The notes under the pieces were generated by a model that made no database searches, was not told the DNA's origin, and saw nothing but the letters and a program-made list of their open reading frames with translations. DNA of 64,000 nt, from the NCBI GenBank assembly GCA_965205785.1, contig OZ242188.1, positions 496,001 to 560,000 of the forward strand, written 5' to 3'. Made by a program: the position numbers and the translations under genes. Below, piece by piece: positions 36,658 through 46,489 of this stretch. Each line of letters opens with the position of its first letter. The first letter of the stretch is position 1. Origin of the DNA: BJGV01 sp965205785. Lineage in GTDB: Bacteria > Pseudomonadota > Gammaproteobacteria > Burkholderiales > Nitrosomonadaceae.

Positions 36658-37290
36658 ATGAAAAATTGGCCCGAAATTAATTCAACACTACGCTTTCTAA
36701 TACTGACAATAATGCTTTTGTACATGCCAGCAGCCTGGACACAGGAACTGGATACTACAGATCCCGCAAAGACTGTAAGTAGCTTGCATGATACCTTGCT
36801 AAAAGGAATGAAGGGTGGGAATAAACTTGGATTCCAGGGCCGTTTTAAACTACTGGCTCCAATAGTTGAACGTTCTCATGATCTTGATTTCATCGCAAAA
36901 ACTATTCTAGGAAGAAAGCTTTGGATTAAACTAAATCGCGAGCAACAACAAAGTTTTATTAATCACTTTCGCAAACTAAGTATTAGTACCTATGCAGGAA
37001 TGTTCAAAGAATATGATGGTGAGAACTTTAAGTATGTTGATCAAAAAACAATGCCTAGAAATCATGTGTTGGTACGGAGTCAATTAGTCCTGTCCAATGG
37101 TGATATTGAAAGTCTTGACTACCTCCTACGTCAGGATAAAAATAATTGGAGGATCATTAATATTCTGGCTAGAGGTGTCAGTGACCTTGCACTGAAACGT
37201 GTAGAATACCGTTCTATTCTTGGAAAAAAAGGTTTTAAGGTTCTAATCGATATGCTTAAAAAAAAGATAGTGTTAGCTGAAAAAGATTAA
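36658..37290 (+). CDS. hpnM: MlaC/Ttg2D-family periplasmic protein, probable HpnM
   Basis: This secreted protein of about 210 residues is of the toluene-tolerance Ttg2D/MlaC family (PF05494), which carries lipids across the periplasm. The signal peptide starts at 36658 (MKNWPEINSTLRFLILTIML, cleavage near AWTQ); upstream GGAAGGA is a ribosome binding site, while a start at 36634 is less likely. Conserved family features are FDFIAKTILGRKLW-like DLDFIAKTILGRKLWIKL and the repeated beta-strand pattern RSQLVLSNGDIESLDYLLR. Because it sits directly before hpnN it is most likely HpnM rather than a general mlaC; this is inferred from context. Confidence 0.82.
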   Translation: MKNWPEINSTLRFLILTIMLLYMPAAWTQELDTTDPAKTVSSLHDTLLKGMKGGNKLGFQGRFKLLAPIVERSHDLDFIAKTILGRKLWIKLNREQQQSFINHFRKLSISTYAGMFKEYDGENFKYVDQKTMPRNHVLVRSQLVLSNGDIESLDYLLRQDKNNWRIINILARGVSDLALKRVEYRSILGKKGFKVLIDMLKKKIVLAEKD

Positions 37291-37333
37291 GAATTAATCA
37301 TACAAACCACCCCCTGAAGGACAACCCACGATT

Positions 37334-39982
37334 GTGGAAACATCAAAAGGACATATCTATAGCGCTTTTGCGCGTTGGGCTGCTGCCTCATATCTCTACG
37401 CACCATGGATAATTCTTGTGGCAGTACTTACCGCTATGAGCTGTGCCGTGTATATATCACGCAATCTTGGCATGAATACAGATACCACAGATATGCTCGC
37501 AGAGCACTTACCATTTCGTGTAAATTTGAAACACTACAATAAAACGTTTCCTCAGGAAATGGATAGCTTATTGGTGGTATTAGATGCCCCCACACCGGAA
37601 CAAGCGTATGCTACCGCCAGCCTTCTTTCTGCCCGCTTGAAAGATGATACTCAAAACTTTCAAGATGTCTACGCACCAAACGTAAATCCTTTCTTCATAC
37701 ATAATAGCCTACTGTACGAAAGTGTTCCAGAACTCGAAAGAATTACTGATCATATGGCAAATGCACAACCATTGATCGCCCATATTGCTAGAAACCCAAC
37801 ATTACAAACTTTTGCCTCTGTCCTCTCTGGCGCAGTAGAAGAATTACGTAAGGGGCGTAGTCTTGAGCTAGGACCCTTACTTAATAGCTTGAGTGAAACT
37901 TTAAATGCCAGGCTTGCAAGTGCGCCAAGAATCCTTTCGTGGCAGGCTCTGTTTCGAGGTGAGCCACAGAAAATCAGATATCAAGAATTTGTTTTGGTAA
38001 AACCAAAACAAGATTTTACCCAGCTATATCCTGCTGAGAAAGCCATTTCTGCGCTACATACTGCTGCATCTGATATTGGTTTAACAAATGATAGCCCTGT
38101 TCAAATCCGTGTTACTGGCGAGGTGGCTCTAGCTGATGAAGAACTAAACAGTTCACTGCGAGGCATGGAATATGCCGGAATAATCACCTTTGTAATGGTT
38201 GTATTGGTACTCTTTTTTGCAATGCGTACGATTAGATTGGTACTGGCAGTATTAATTTGTCTTATCTTAGGTCTGATTCTTACTGCAGCCTTCGCTACAG
38301 CTGCAATTGGCCATCTAAATATCATCTCTATCGCTTTTGCAGTTTTGTACATTGGTCTTGGCGCTGATTTTGCAATCCACTTTCTACTACGACATCGGGA
38401 AGTAATAGAAAGAGGCCTGCCAGCAAAAGATGCGATTTACGAATCAGGGAGTGCGGCTGGAGGAGCATTAACTGTATGCGCCATAACTAACGCTATCGGT
38501 TTTTATGCTTTTATTCCTACTGATTATAGTGGAGTAGCTGAATTAGGAGTAATTTCAGGTACCGGAATGCTAATTAGTCTGCTGGTTACCCTTACTATTG
38601 GCCCTGCTCTACTACGGTATATACCCAGACAGTCTAAATTAGAATCTGGTATTAATATCTCTCTTAGCAGAATACTTGAAACATCATTTAAATGGCAAAA
38701 GTTAACCTATGCTGCTATTTTCATTGGACTAGTATCTGCTGTCACACTCTTGCCTCAGGTAAAATTTGACTATAACTTGTTGAATATGCAAGATCCTAAT
38801 GGAAAAGCTGTAAATACTTTTAAGGAATTACTATCTGAAGTAGAAAACTCACCTTGGTATGTAGCTGTACTAGCTGACAATCGTAAAGAAACCGATCTTC
38901 TGGTAAAAAATCTAGCAGAACTACAGGAGGTACAAAAAGTAGTAACAATTTTTGATTTTGTACCAGAAGAGCAAGAAACGAAACTTCCACTCATTGCAGA
39001 GATGGCAATTATTACAGGGCCAATTGCCATGGCCACACCATCTACAGTAAATAATAAAGAAATATTTATAAAACAAAGAAAAGAATTAGAAAAGCTTAGA
39101 ACCGCTCTGGAACAATTCATTACTGAAAAGCCTGACCATATTTTATTTCTCCCTGCTCGTTCTCTAAAGGGTTCACTCACAGCATTGTTTAAGCATCTCG
39201 ATGAGAATGATACGGCAAACAAAGAAAAGCTATTACATTCGGTAGAAAAAGATTTACTTATAACTTTACCCACTTCTTTACAACGGATGCAAACTGCTAT
39301 TGAAGCTTCTACCACATTCAATAAAAAAGACCTTCCGATATCTTTAACAAGTCGCTGGCATAGTCATGCGGGAGAATACAAAATTGCTGTATACCCATCT
39401 GAAGACATAAATGACAATGAAGCTTTAAGACGTTTTGTTCGAGCTGTACAGAAAGTTGCTCCGCAGGCGACCGGCGCCCCTATGGTAAGCCTAGAAGCTG
39501 GTGAAGCTGTCGTACAAGCTTTTATACAAGCATTCTCATTAGCTTTAATTGGTATGGTAGTAGCACTATTAATATTATTGCGAAGCATGAAATATACGTT
39601 GCTGGTACTAGTTCCACTTTTTCTTTCAAGTATCTTTATTGGTATTTTCACTGTATTACTAAACCTGCCATTTAATTTTGCAAATATTATTGCCCTTCCT
39701 CTACTACTTGGTATTGGAATAGATAGTAGCCTACATATGGTTCACAGAAGCCGTATTGATAAACTCGCAGGTGAAACCCTGATCCATACGAGTACAGTAC
39801 GCGCTGTTTTTTACAGTGCTTTAACTTCATTAGTTGCCTTTGCAAGCTTAATGTTCTCGTCCCATCAGGGCACTGCAAGTATGGGAATATTACTCACTGT
39901 AGGGCTGACTTTCACTCTTATCTGTACACTCGTAATTTTGCCCGTATTATTAAAAGCCCCAACCAAAAAAGTGAGTTCTTAA
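37334..39982 (+). CDS. hpnN: Hopanoid RND/MMPL-type transporter HpnN
   Basis: This 882-residue inner-membrane transporter moves hopanoids to the outer membrane. Two symmetrical halves each have one leading helix (about 18-40 and 448-468) and a periplasmic domain, then a cluster of helices. The first cluster contains ISIAFAVLYIGLGADFAIHF and the second NIIALPLLLGIGIDSSLHMV, the MMPL Gly-Asp motifs. GTG at 37334 is the conventional start, 12 bases after AAGGA. ATT directly before it would be better spaced, so the exact start is open. It follows hpnM by 43 bp. Length is standard for HpnN. Confidence 0.92.
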   Translation: METSKGHIYSAFARWAAASYLYAPWIILVAVLTAMSCAVYISRNLGMNTDTTDMLAEHLPFRVNLKHYNKTFPQEMDSLLVVLDAPTPEQAYATASLLSARLKDDTQNFQDVYAPNVNPFFIHNSLLYESVPELERITDHMANAQPLIAHIARNPTLQTFASVLSGAVEELRKGRSLELGPLLNSLSETLNARLASAPRILSWQALFRGEPQKIRYQEFVLVKPKQDFTQLYPAEKAISALHTAASDIGLTNDSPVQIRVTGEVALADEELNSSLRGMEYAGIITFVMVVLVLFFAMRTIRLVLAVLICLILGLILTAAFATAAIGHLNIISIAFAVLYIGLGADFAIHFLLRHREVIERGLPAKDAIYESGSAAGGALTVCAITNAIGFYAFIPTDYSGVAELGVISGTGMLISLLVTLTIGPALLRYIPRQSKLESGINISLSRILETSFKWQKLTYAAIFIGLVSAVTLLPQVKFDYNLLNMQDPNGKAVNTFKELLSEVENSPWYVAVLADNRKETDLLVKNLAELQEVQKVVTIFDFVPEEQETKLPLIAEMAIITGPIAMATPSTVNNKEIFIKQRKELEKLRTALEQFITEKPDHILFLPARSLKGSLTALFKHLDENDTANKEKLLHSVEKDLLITLPTSLQRMQTAIEASTTFNKKDLPISLTSRWHSHAGEYKIAVYPSEDINDNEALRRFVRAVQKVAPQATGAPMVSLEAGEAVVQAFIQAFSLALIGMVVALLILLRSMKYTLLVLVPLFLSSIFIGIFTVLLNLPFNFANIIALPLLLGIGIDSSLHMVHRSRIDKLAGETLIHTSTVRAVFYSALTSLVAFASLMFSSHQGTASMGILLTVGLTFTLICTLVILPVLLKAPTKKVSS

Positions 39983-40203
39983 AGCAGCTAACCCTCTTTA
40001 ATACTGAGAGTATTAAACCTATTTAGTGCCAAGCCAACACCTGCTGGGGCCAAACAAGAATCGTAAATATAATTGAATATTTTTATATCTGCCCCATAAC
40101 CGTATACTGATAACTAAACTTGTGATGAATATACAGTGTAAAAATAGTCTTTTTTTCACTGTACAGAATAACTTAAAACGAATTACTATATTCCATATAG
40201 AAA

Positions 40204-41118
40204 ATGGGATTGGTTCCCGGTATGAAACCACGTTGTTTAACTGCTATTCTGCTGCTGATTTTTGCCGTACTAGCTGCTGGCTGTGCCACTACGCCTAAAG
40301 AAAATGAAAATGTAACACTCTCAAATAAGGACACAAAACCAGCTGAAAGCAATCAAGAAATTACACCACCTGGTGATGATCCTTGTATTGACCCCTATGA
40401 GAAATTTAATCGCAAATTTTATAAAGTAACTGATACTGTTGATCGAAATGTATTAGAACCAGTCGCCAATTCATATATAGATACTATTCCAAACCCCGTG
40501 CGAACCTCGGTTGGGAACTTCTATGATAACCTTGCGTATCCGGGTGTGGCTCTAAATGGTTTTCTACAAGGAAAAGTAAAGCAAGGAATGGGGGATAGTT
40601 TGCGTTTCCTTGTAAATACTACAGTTGGTGTAGCAGGGCTTTTTGATCCAGCAACTCCTTTGGGTTTACCAGAACACAATGAAGACTTTGGACAGACGTT
40701 AGGAGTTTGGGGTGTTGATAATACATCTTATATATATCTGCCTTTTCTGGGACCGAGCAGTAATCGTGACATAATTGGCCTCCCTGTCGATGCAGCCTCA
40801 AATATGATATTTTATGCAGGATTCTTTTTTGCTGCCCCAGTAACCATTCCGTTAGGTATCCTGGCAGTAGTTGATAAACGTGCAAGAGTTGCAGAAGAAA
40901 TACGTCTTCGTGATCAGGCGGCATTGGACCCTTATTTATTTACTCGTGAGGCATATTGGCAACATCGAGAAAGTCTTGTCTTCGATGGCAAGCCACCAAT
41001 TGAGACCTATGATAATCTCTTTATAAATGATGATGATGACCTTTCCGATACATCTGAAACCAACGCTTCCAATGAACCTTGTCCTAAAGAATCTTTACAG
41101 CATTCTTCTACAAATTAG
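40204..41118 (+). CDS. mlaA: MlaA/VacJ family lipoprotein
   Basis: This 304-residue outer-membrane lipoprotein has the lipobox VLAAGC at about residues 22-27. MlaA removes phospholipids from the outer leaflet together with porins. Conserved segments are DPYEKFNRKFYKVTDTVDRN, FLQGKVKQGMGDSLRFLVNT, TPLGLPEHNEDFGQTLGVWG and YLPFLGPSSNRDIIGLPVD. The tail is acidic (NDDDDLSDTSETN). An alternative start at Met7 (40222) gives a more typical signal peptide. Neither has a clear ribosome binding site. It sits between hpnN and shc, which suggests a role in the same lipid traffic. Confidence 0.9.
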   Translation: MGLVPGMKPRCLTAILLLIFAVLAAGCATTPKENENVTLSNKDTKPAESNQEITPPGDDPCIDPYEKFNRKFYKVTDTVDRNVLEPVANSYIDTIPNPVRTSVGNFYDNLAYPGVALNGFLQGKVKQGMGDSLRFLVNTTVGVAGLFDPATPLGLPEHNEDFGQTLGVWGVDNTSYIYLPFLGPSSNRDIIGLPVDAASNMIFYAGFFFAAPVTIPLGILAVVDKRARVAEEIRLRDQAALDPYLFTREAYWQHRESLVFDGKPPIETYDNLFINDDDDLSDTSETNASNEPCPKESLQHSSTN

Positions 41119-41226
41119 GCCTAGCATCCACCTCCTATACAAAAAGAAAATAACAGCAAGCAAAATAATTTCATCAACTATAATAAAAAAAACTCAACTA
41201 AGTCTGGCACACCAGAAGGAAATTAA

Positions 41227-43212
41227 ATGAAGGAAACAGATAATACTCTTACTGATCTGAATCAGGAAGATACTGATTCTACTTCTAGTTCAACTATCTC
41301 TAACCACCAGCAACCATCAGATATTGACATAAAGAAACTATCGGATGCTTTGGCATCAGCACGCAAAGCACTATTAGCCTTGCAAAAAAAAGATGGCCAC
41401 TGGTGCTTCCCCCTTGAAGCAGACTGTACTATTCCAGCTGAATACGTGTTGATGATGCATTTCATGGATGATATTGATGCAGATCTTGAAATAAGGATAG
41501 CTCGATTTATCCGGGAAAAACAGGATACAAAACATGGTGGCTGGCCTTTATACTATGGTGGTCACTTTGATTTGAGTTGTACTGTCAAAGCTTACTATGC
41601 ATTAAAATTAGTCGGTGACTCACCGGATGCTCCACATATGGTAGCTGCTCGTACAGCTATCTTGTCACATGGTGGCGCAGCAAGAGCCAATGTTTTTACC
41701 AGAATCTTACTTGCAATGTACGGCCAGCTCCCCTGGCGTGGCGTACCATTTATGCCAGTAGAAATTATTTTATTACCAAAGTGGTTCCCATTTCACCTGA
41801 GTAAGATTGCTTATTGGTCACGTACTGTGACGGTACCACTGACAATTTTATGTAGCTTAAAAGCAAAAGCTGCAAATCCACTTAAAATTAATATTCGTGA
41901 GTTATTCACCATAGACCCGCAAGAAGAACGTGATTATTTTCCAGTGCGCACTCCTCTAAACCGCTTATTCTTATATATTGAGCGCACTGCTTCATTTCTT
42001 GAACCACTTATTCCAAATGTCCTACGCCGTGTTGCCCTCCGCCGAGCAGAACGCTGGATAATAGAACGACTTAATGGCGAATGTGGTCTAGGAGCAATTT
42101 TTCCTGCCATGGTAAATGCAAATGAAGCTCTTTCATTGCTAGATTATCCTTATGAACATCCCTACCGGGAACAATGTCGTCAAGCTTTATTAGGTCTATT
42201 AGTTGATGATGGCGAACAAGTCTGGTGTCAACCATGTACTTCACCTGTATGGGATACTGTCCTTGCAAGCCTATCATTGCAAGAAGACATTGGTGCAGAT
42301 CAAAAACCAGTCCGAAATGCTCTTGATTGGCTTGTACCTCTCCAAATAAGAGATGCGCCTGCAGACTGGCGGGAAGAGAATATAAGATTAGCTGGTGGTG
42401 GCTGGGCCTTTCAATACGCCAACCCACATTACCCTGATCTTGACGATACAGCAGCAGCAGCTTGGGCAATGCACCAGGCAGACCCTCATGCTTATCGTGA
42501 GAGTCTATCAAGAGCTGCAAGCTGGCTTAGCGGCATGCAATCTAAGAACGGTGGATTTGCTGCCTTTGATGTTGATAATACTTATTATTACCTTAATGAA
42601 ATCCCATTTGCTGATCATGGTGCCTTACTTGATCCACCAACTAGTGACGTCAGTGCACGTTGTACTGGGTTTCTGGCCTTATACGGAAAACCTGAACAAC
42701 AAAGTTCGATGAACCAAGGATTATCCTATTTGTTCAATGAGCAAGAACCAAGTGGTGCTTGGTTTGGCCGCTGGGGGAGTAATTATATTTATGGGACCTG
42801 GTCAGTACTAGAAGCTTTGAGACTGGCAAAAATAGATACTTCTCATGCATCCATCATTCGTGCTGTAAAGTGGTTAAAGTCGGTTCAGCGAGAGGATGGA
42901 GGATGGGGTGAAAACAATGATACCTATTTTGCACCAAAACAAGCAGGGCGCTTTAGAACCAGTACTTCATTTCAAACCGCCTGGGCTTTACTTGGCCTAA
43001 TGGCAGCTGGTGAAACACATAGCAAAGAAGTCAGTAAAGGAATCAAATATCTTCTAAGCAGACAAGATAATGATGGACTGTGGGATGATCCATGGTTTAC
43101 AGCACCAGGCTTCCCAAGGGTTTTCTATTTAAAATATCATGGATATTCTAAGTATTTCCCATTGTGGGCTCTAGCAAGATACCAAGCATTTACCCAACAG
43201 GATCTTATGTGA
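41227..43212 (+). CDS. shc: Squalene-hopene cyclase
   Basis: This 661-residue class II triterpene cyclase protonates squalene and cyclises it to hopene and hopanol. The catalytic acid motif DxDDTA is D404-L-D-D-T-A (in YPDLDDTAAAAWAM). QW-type repeats are visible in several places (KKDGHWCFPLEADCTIP, QSKNGGFAAFDVDN, EPSGAWFGRWGSNYIYGTW, QREDGGWGENNDTY, QDNDGLWDDPWFTAPGFP). A hydrophobic channel segment (about 200-215) fits monotopic membrane association. The N-terminus carries an extra acidic, Ser/Thr-rich 40 residues. ATG at 41227 follows AGAAGGAAATTA. The stop overlaps the hpnG start. Confidence 0.95.
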   Translation: MKETDNTLTDLNQEDTDSTSSSTISNHQQPSDIDIKKLSDALASARKALLALQKKDGHWCFPLEADCTIPAEYVLMMHFMDDIDADLEIRIARFIREKQDTKHGGWPLYYGGHFDLSCTVKAYYALKLVGDSPDAPHMVAARTAILSHGGAARANVFTRILLAMYGQLPWRGVPFMPVEIILLPKWFPFHLSKIAYWSRTVTVPLTILCSLKAKAANPLKINIRELFTIDPQEERDYFPVRTPLNRLFLYIERTASFLEPLIPNVLRRVALRRAERWIIERLNGECGLGAIFPAMVNANEALSLLDYPYEHPYREQCRQALLGLLVDDGEQVWCQPCTSPVWDTVLASLSLQEDIGADQKPVRNALDWLVPLQIRDAPADWREENIRLAGGGWAFQYANPHYPDLDDTAAAAWAMHQADPHAYRESLSRAASWLSGMQSKNGGFAAFDVDNTYYYLNEIPFADHGALLDPPTSDVSARCTGFLALYGKPEQQSSMNQGLSYLFNEQEPSGAWFGRWGSNYIYGTWSVLEALRLAKIDTSHASIIRAVKWLKSVQREDGGWGENNDTYFAPKQAGRFRTSTSFQTAWALLGLMAAGETHSKEVSKGIKYLLSRQDNDGLWDDPWFTAPGFPRVFYLKYHGYSKYFPLWALARYQAFTQQDLM

Positions 43213-43949
43213 ATTTTGTGGGTATAGTAGCTGCCTTGCGAATCGAATCCCGTTGTATAACGACTCGCCACTTGTCTCTCGGTGAAATAATAAATCTAGG
43301 AGATAATGCAGCGATATGTTTATGTGGTATGGGTGAAAATGCTGCACGTAACGCAGCAACAAAGTTGCTAGCAGAAGGTGCAAGTTCTCTGATCAGCTTT
43401 GGAGTTGCAGGAGCACTAGATTCTAAACTGCGCCCGGGCGATCTAATGCTTCCTGAGTCAATTTATACCAAAAGGATGCTACCTGTATCCTCAGCTTGGA
43501 GAAGTCGAGTACAAGAATGTCTACCCTCTCCCTTACGTGTCATTGGTGGTACTTTAGCCACAAGCAAAAAGGTTCTTACTTCGTTGATTGAAAAACAAGA
43601 GTTTGCAGAAACTACCGGAGCTCTTGCGGTAGATTTAGAAAGTGGTGCGATAGCTGAAGTAGCCGAAAACTCAGATATACCATTCCTTGCAATACGTGCA
43701 ATTTCAGATCCATTAGAGTTTTCACCACCACCGACCCTACTTAATTCAATAAATTCTGATGGTAGTGCTAAACTAGGTCAGATCCTAGCCTTATTGCTAA
43801 AACGATCGGTGGCTTTAAGTACATTGCTACGACTTGCTAGAGAAGTACGTACTGCTCGTTCCACTCTGGAAGCAGTAGTATTACATGCGAGAGCAGAATT
43901 AGGACTCCAGCATAATCATTTTACTGCCAAAAGTCAGAGCAATAGATAA
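43209..43949 (+). CDS. hpnG: Hopanoid-associated nucleoside phosphorylase HpnG
   Basis: This 246-residue protein of the purine nucleoside phosphorylase/MTAN family removes adenine from adenosylhopane, giving ribosylhopane. It has the family's Gly-rich start (NFVGIVAALRIESRCI), CLCGMGENAARNAATKLLAEG, LISFGVAGALDSKLRPGDL and the VDLESGAIAEVAENSDIPFL block with the catalytic acidic residues and AIRAISDP. GTG at 43209 overlaps the shc stop (GTGA), so translation may be coupled; GTG at 43218 is also possible. With hpnH it forms the two-step side-chain pathway. Confidence 0.87.
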   Translation: MNFVGIVAALRIESRCITTRHLSLGEIINLGDNAAICLCGMGENAARNAATKLLAEGASSLISFGVAGALDSKLRPGDLMLPESIYTKRMLPVSSAWRSRVQECLPSPLRVIGGTLATSKKVLTSLIEKQEFAETTGALAVDLESGAIAEVAENSDIPFLAIRAISDPLEFSPPPTLLNSINSDGSAKLGQILALLLKRSVALSTLLRLAREVRTARSTLEAVVLHARAELGLQHNHFTAKSQSNR

Positions 43950-43975
43950 TTCTAATTTTCAAAATTTAGAAAGAC

Positions 43976-44006
43976 AAATACCAATATCAGAATGATATTG
44001 GTATTT
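43976..44006. terminator. Bidirectional terminator between hpnG and pckG
   Basis: A perfect inverted repeat with 14-bp arms (43976-43989 and 43993-44006) and loop GAA. The stem core CCAATATCA/TGATATTGG is flanked by AAATA and TATTT, giving T tracts on both strands. It lies between the converging ends of hpnG and pckG, the ideal position for a two-way terminator. Confidence 0.9.
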
Positions 44007-44038
44007 GGTTATAGTACCTTTGAATTAATAAAGAAAGG

Positions 44039-45862
44039 TTAAGCTGATAATGTTGCCTCAAATGATTTCCGGTTCTGTACTAATTCACCGGGCAATTTAT
44101 CACCCATTTTATCAAACCATTCTTTTTGTAAAATTAGCTCTTGCTTCCATGCATCTTCATCCACCTGGTTCAATATACCAAACTCAGCTTCATTAATTTC
44201 TACTCCAGATAAATCTATATCTTCAAAACGTGGCATCCATCCCAAAGCAGTTTTATCAGCTGGAACACGGTCTTTGACACGATCTATAATCCATTTCAAT
44301 ACACGCATGTTATCACCAAAACCAGGCCATATAAATTTCCCATTTTCATCTACACGGAACCAGTTTACACAGAAAATACTTGGGGCCTGTTTAATTACAG
44401 TTCCCATCTTCAACCAATGTTTAAGGTAATCGGCTATGTGATAACCACAGAAAGGTAACATGGCAAACGGATCACGTCGTACTACTCCCTGTTTACCAAA
44501 TGCAGCAGCTGTAGTTTCGGAACCAAGAGTAGAAGCCATGTAAACTCCACGATTCCAGTCAAAAGCTTCATAGACTAAAGGTACTGTTGTGGCACGACGT
44601 CCACCGAAAATAAATGCAGAGATTGGTACACCTTCCGGGTCTTCCCATGCCTTATCGATAGACGGGCATTGGCTAGCAGGAACAGTAAATCTCGAGTTTG
44701 GATGAGCTGCCTTAGTACCAGCCTTTCCGTCTTCTGGAGTCCAGTCATTACCTTGCCAGTCAATTAGATGTGTCGGAGGTTCTTTTGTCAGGCCTTCCCA
44801 CCAGACATCACCATCATCAGTCAATCCAACATTAGTAAAAATACAATTTTCCTTCAGGGTCTTTAATGCGTTGGGGTTTGTTTTTTCAGATGTACCTGGA
44901 GCGACACCAAAAAAACCAGATTCTGGATTAATTGCATGAAACTGACCACTCTTACCTGGTTTAATCCAGGCTATATCGTCTCCCACTGTAGTAACTTTCC
45001 AGTCACCAAATGACTTTGGTGGAATTAACATAGCAAGATTAGTTTTTCCACATTGGGAAGGAAATGCTGCAGCAACATAGCTCTTATCACCGGCAGGCGA
45101 CTCGAGTCCAAGAATTAACATATGTTCAGCTAACCAACCTTCATCCCGTGCCATAGTTGAAGCAATACGCAAGGCAAAACATTTTTTACCAAGTAGCGCA
45201 TTTCCACCATATCCTGAACCATAAGACCAAATTTCACGTGTTTCAGGAAAGTGTACAATATATTTGACAGTTGGGTTGCATGGCCATTTAACATCCTGTT
45301 CACCTGACTCTAAAGGTGCTCCAATACTGTGCATACATGGTACGAATTCCCCATCTGTACCAAGTACATCGTACACTGCCGTACCCATACGCGTCATGAT
45401 ACGCATATTTACAACTACGTAAGGTGAATCAGTTATTTCCACACCAATTTGTGCGATAGGTGAGCCAATAGGTCCCATACTGAATGGAATAACATACAAA
45501 GTACGACCATGCATTGAACCTTTAAACAACCCCGTGAGGGTTTCACGCATTTTTGCAGGATCTTCCCAATTATTAGTAGGACCCGCATCATCAGGATTCT
45601 CAGAACAAATGTAAGTACGATCCTCTACTCGTGCCACATCAGATGGATCAGAACGGGCTAAAAAAGAATTAGGACGTTTGGCAGAATTAAGTTTTATAAA
45701 TGTACCAGCATCAACCAGCTCAGAGCACAATCGGTCATACTCTTCTTGTGAACCATCACACCAAACAATATGATCTGGTTCTGTTAAATTAGCAATTTTA
45801 GTAACCCATTCTTTTAGCTTTGAATTTTTTACGTGATCTGGTGCCTCGATATCTATGCTCAT
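44039..45862 (-). CDS. pckG: Phosphoenolpyruvate carboxykinase (GTP)
   Basis: This 607-residue enzyme interconverts oxaloacetate and PEP with GTP/GDP. Hallmarks of the GTP type are the nucleotide loop AAFPSQCGKTNLAMLIPP (with the hyper-reactive Cys in place of Ala/Thr), the metal site VTTVGDDIAWIKPG and GVYMASTLGSETTAAAFG, and PTVKYIVHFPETREIWSYGS with SGYGGNALLGKKCFALRIAS. Length is normal. ATG at 45862. It may feed carbon to the glycogen operon or work in anaplerosis. Upstream at 45932-45965 there is an inverted repeat. Confidence 0.96.
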   Translation of the reverse strand: MSIDIEAPDHVKNSKLKEWVTKIANLTEPDHIVWCDGSQEEYDRLCSELVDAGTFIKLNSAKRPNSFLARSDPSDVARVEDRTYICSENPDDAGPTNNWEDPAKMRETLTGLFKGSMHGRTLYVIPFSMGPIGSPIAQIGVEITDSPYVVVNMRIMTRMGTAVYDVLGTDGEFVPCMHSIGAPLESGEQDVKWPCNPTVKYIVHFPETREIWSYGSGYGGNALLGKKCFALRIASTMARDEGWLAEHMLILGLESPAGDKSYVAAAFPSQCGKTNLAMLIPPKSFGDWKVTTVGDDIAWIKPGKSGQFHAINPESGFFGVAPGTSEKTNPNALKTLKENCIFTNVGLTDDGDVWWEGLTKEPPTHLIDWQGNDWTPEDGKAGTKAAHPNSRFTVPASQCPSIDKAWEDPEGVPISAFIFGGRRATTVPLVYEAFDWNRGVYMASTLGSETTAAAFGKQGVVRRDPFAMLPFCGYHIADYLKHWLKMGTVIKQAPSIFCVNWFRVDENGKFIWPGFGDNMRVLKWIIDRVKDRVPADKTALGWMPRFEDIDLSGVEINEAEFGILNQVDEDAWKQELILQKEWFDKMGDKLPGELVQNRKSFEATLSA

Positions 45863-46157
45863 TAGTTAAATCTCCGTAATATAACTATGGTTATTAGAGT
45901 ATTTAAGAACCTTACAGGTACTCCTAGCATCTAACAGTAGAATTCAGAATGAAATCATACTGTTATGAAATTATACAAAGACAAACAATTCATTGTAGCA
46001 TGGAATTATGCCTACTTGTTACAGAGCATTCTAACTGCCCAATAACTACATAGAGAGATACTAGAGTTTTACTATCAAAAAATTTAGGCGTACGTTAAAA
46101 GCTAATTTATTCTTCTAATAGTAAAAATTATATTTATTCAGATCCCGATAAAATAGA
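45863..46157. other. Intergenic region upstream of pckG, with inverted repeat
   Basis: About 295 bp without a gene. TAACAGTA (45932-45939) and TACTGTTA (45958-45965) are perfect 8-bp inverted arms separated by 18 nt, 70-104 bp upstream of the pckG start. The place is suitable for an operator; no regulator is known. Confidence 0.4.
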
Positions 46158-46234
46158 TGGGGTGGCTGATGGGGCTCGAACCCACGACAACCGGAATCAC
46201 AATCCGGGACTCTACCAGCTGAGCTACAGCCACC
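46158..46234 (-). tRNA. tRNA-His (GUG)
   Basis: A complete tRNA of 77 nt with encoded CCA. The acceptor arms GTGGCTG/CAGCCAC pair perfectly and are extended by the extra G-1:C73 pair that identifies tRNA-His. The anticodon loop is TTGTGAT (GTG). It is the last of three minus-strand tRNAs. Confidence 0.97.
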
Positions 46235-46295
46235 AAATGAATAACTAAAAATCACTCAGGCATTAAGGCCTTAATAAATTATTTCAGGAAACCTC

Positions 46296-46372
46296 TGGCG
46301 TGCCCGACAGGAATCGAACCTGTAACCCCCAGCTTAGAAGGCTGGTGCTCTATCCGGTTGAGCTACGGGCAC
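46296..46372 (-). tRNA. tRNA-Arg (UCU)
   Basis: A complete tRNA of 77 nt with encoded CCA. The acceptor arms GTGCCCG/CGGGCAC pair perfectly with discriminator G. The anticodon stem CCAGC/GCTGG holds the loop CTTCTAA (anticodon TCT, reads AGA/AGG). Middle member of the tRNA cluster. Confidence 0.97.
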
Positions 46373-46412
46373 TACTCAAACCGGGCATACCCAAAATCAA
46401 TTGGGCAAAAAT

Positions 46413-46489
46413 TGGTCGGGGTGGAGAGATTCGAACTCCCGACATCCTGGTCCCAAACCAGGCGCGCTACCAGGCTACGCTACACCCCG
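46413..46489 (-). tRNA. tRNA-Pro (UGG)
   Basis: A complete tRNA of 77 nt with encoded CCA. The acceptor arms CGGGGTG/CACCCCG pair perfectly, and the anticodon stem CCTGG/CCAGG holds the loop TTTGGGA (anticodon TGG). It is the first transcribed of the Pro-Arg-His cluster. The same order is common in proteobacteria. Confidence 0.97.

Noticed and set aside
38770..39321. 183-codon frame antisense within hpnN
   Set aside because: It lies opposite a conserved, full-length transporter. Its Ser-rich composition is typical of a reverse-strand shadow and it has no ribosome binding site or family.
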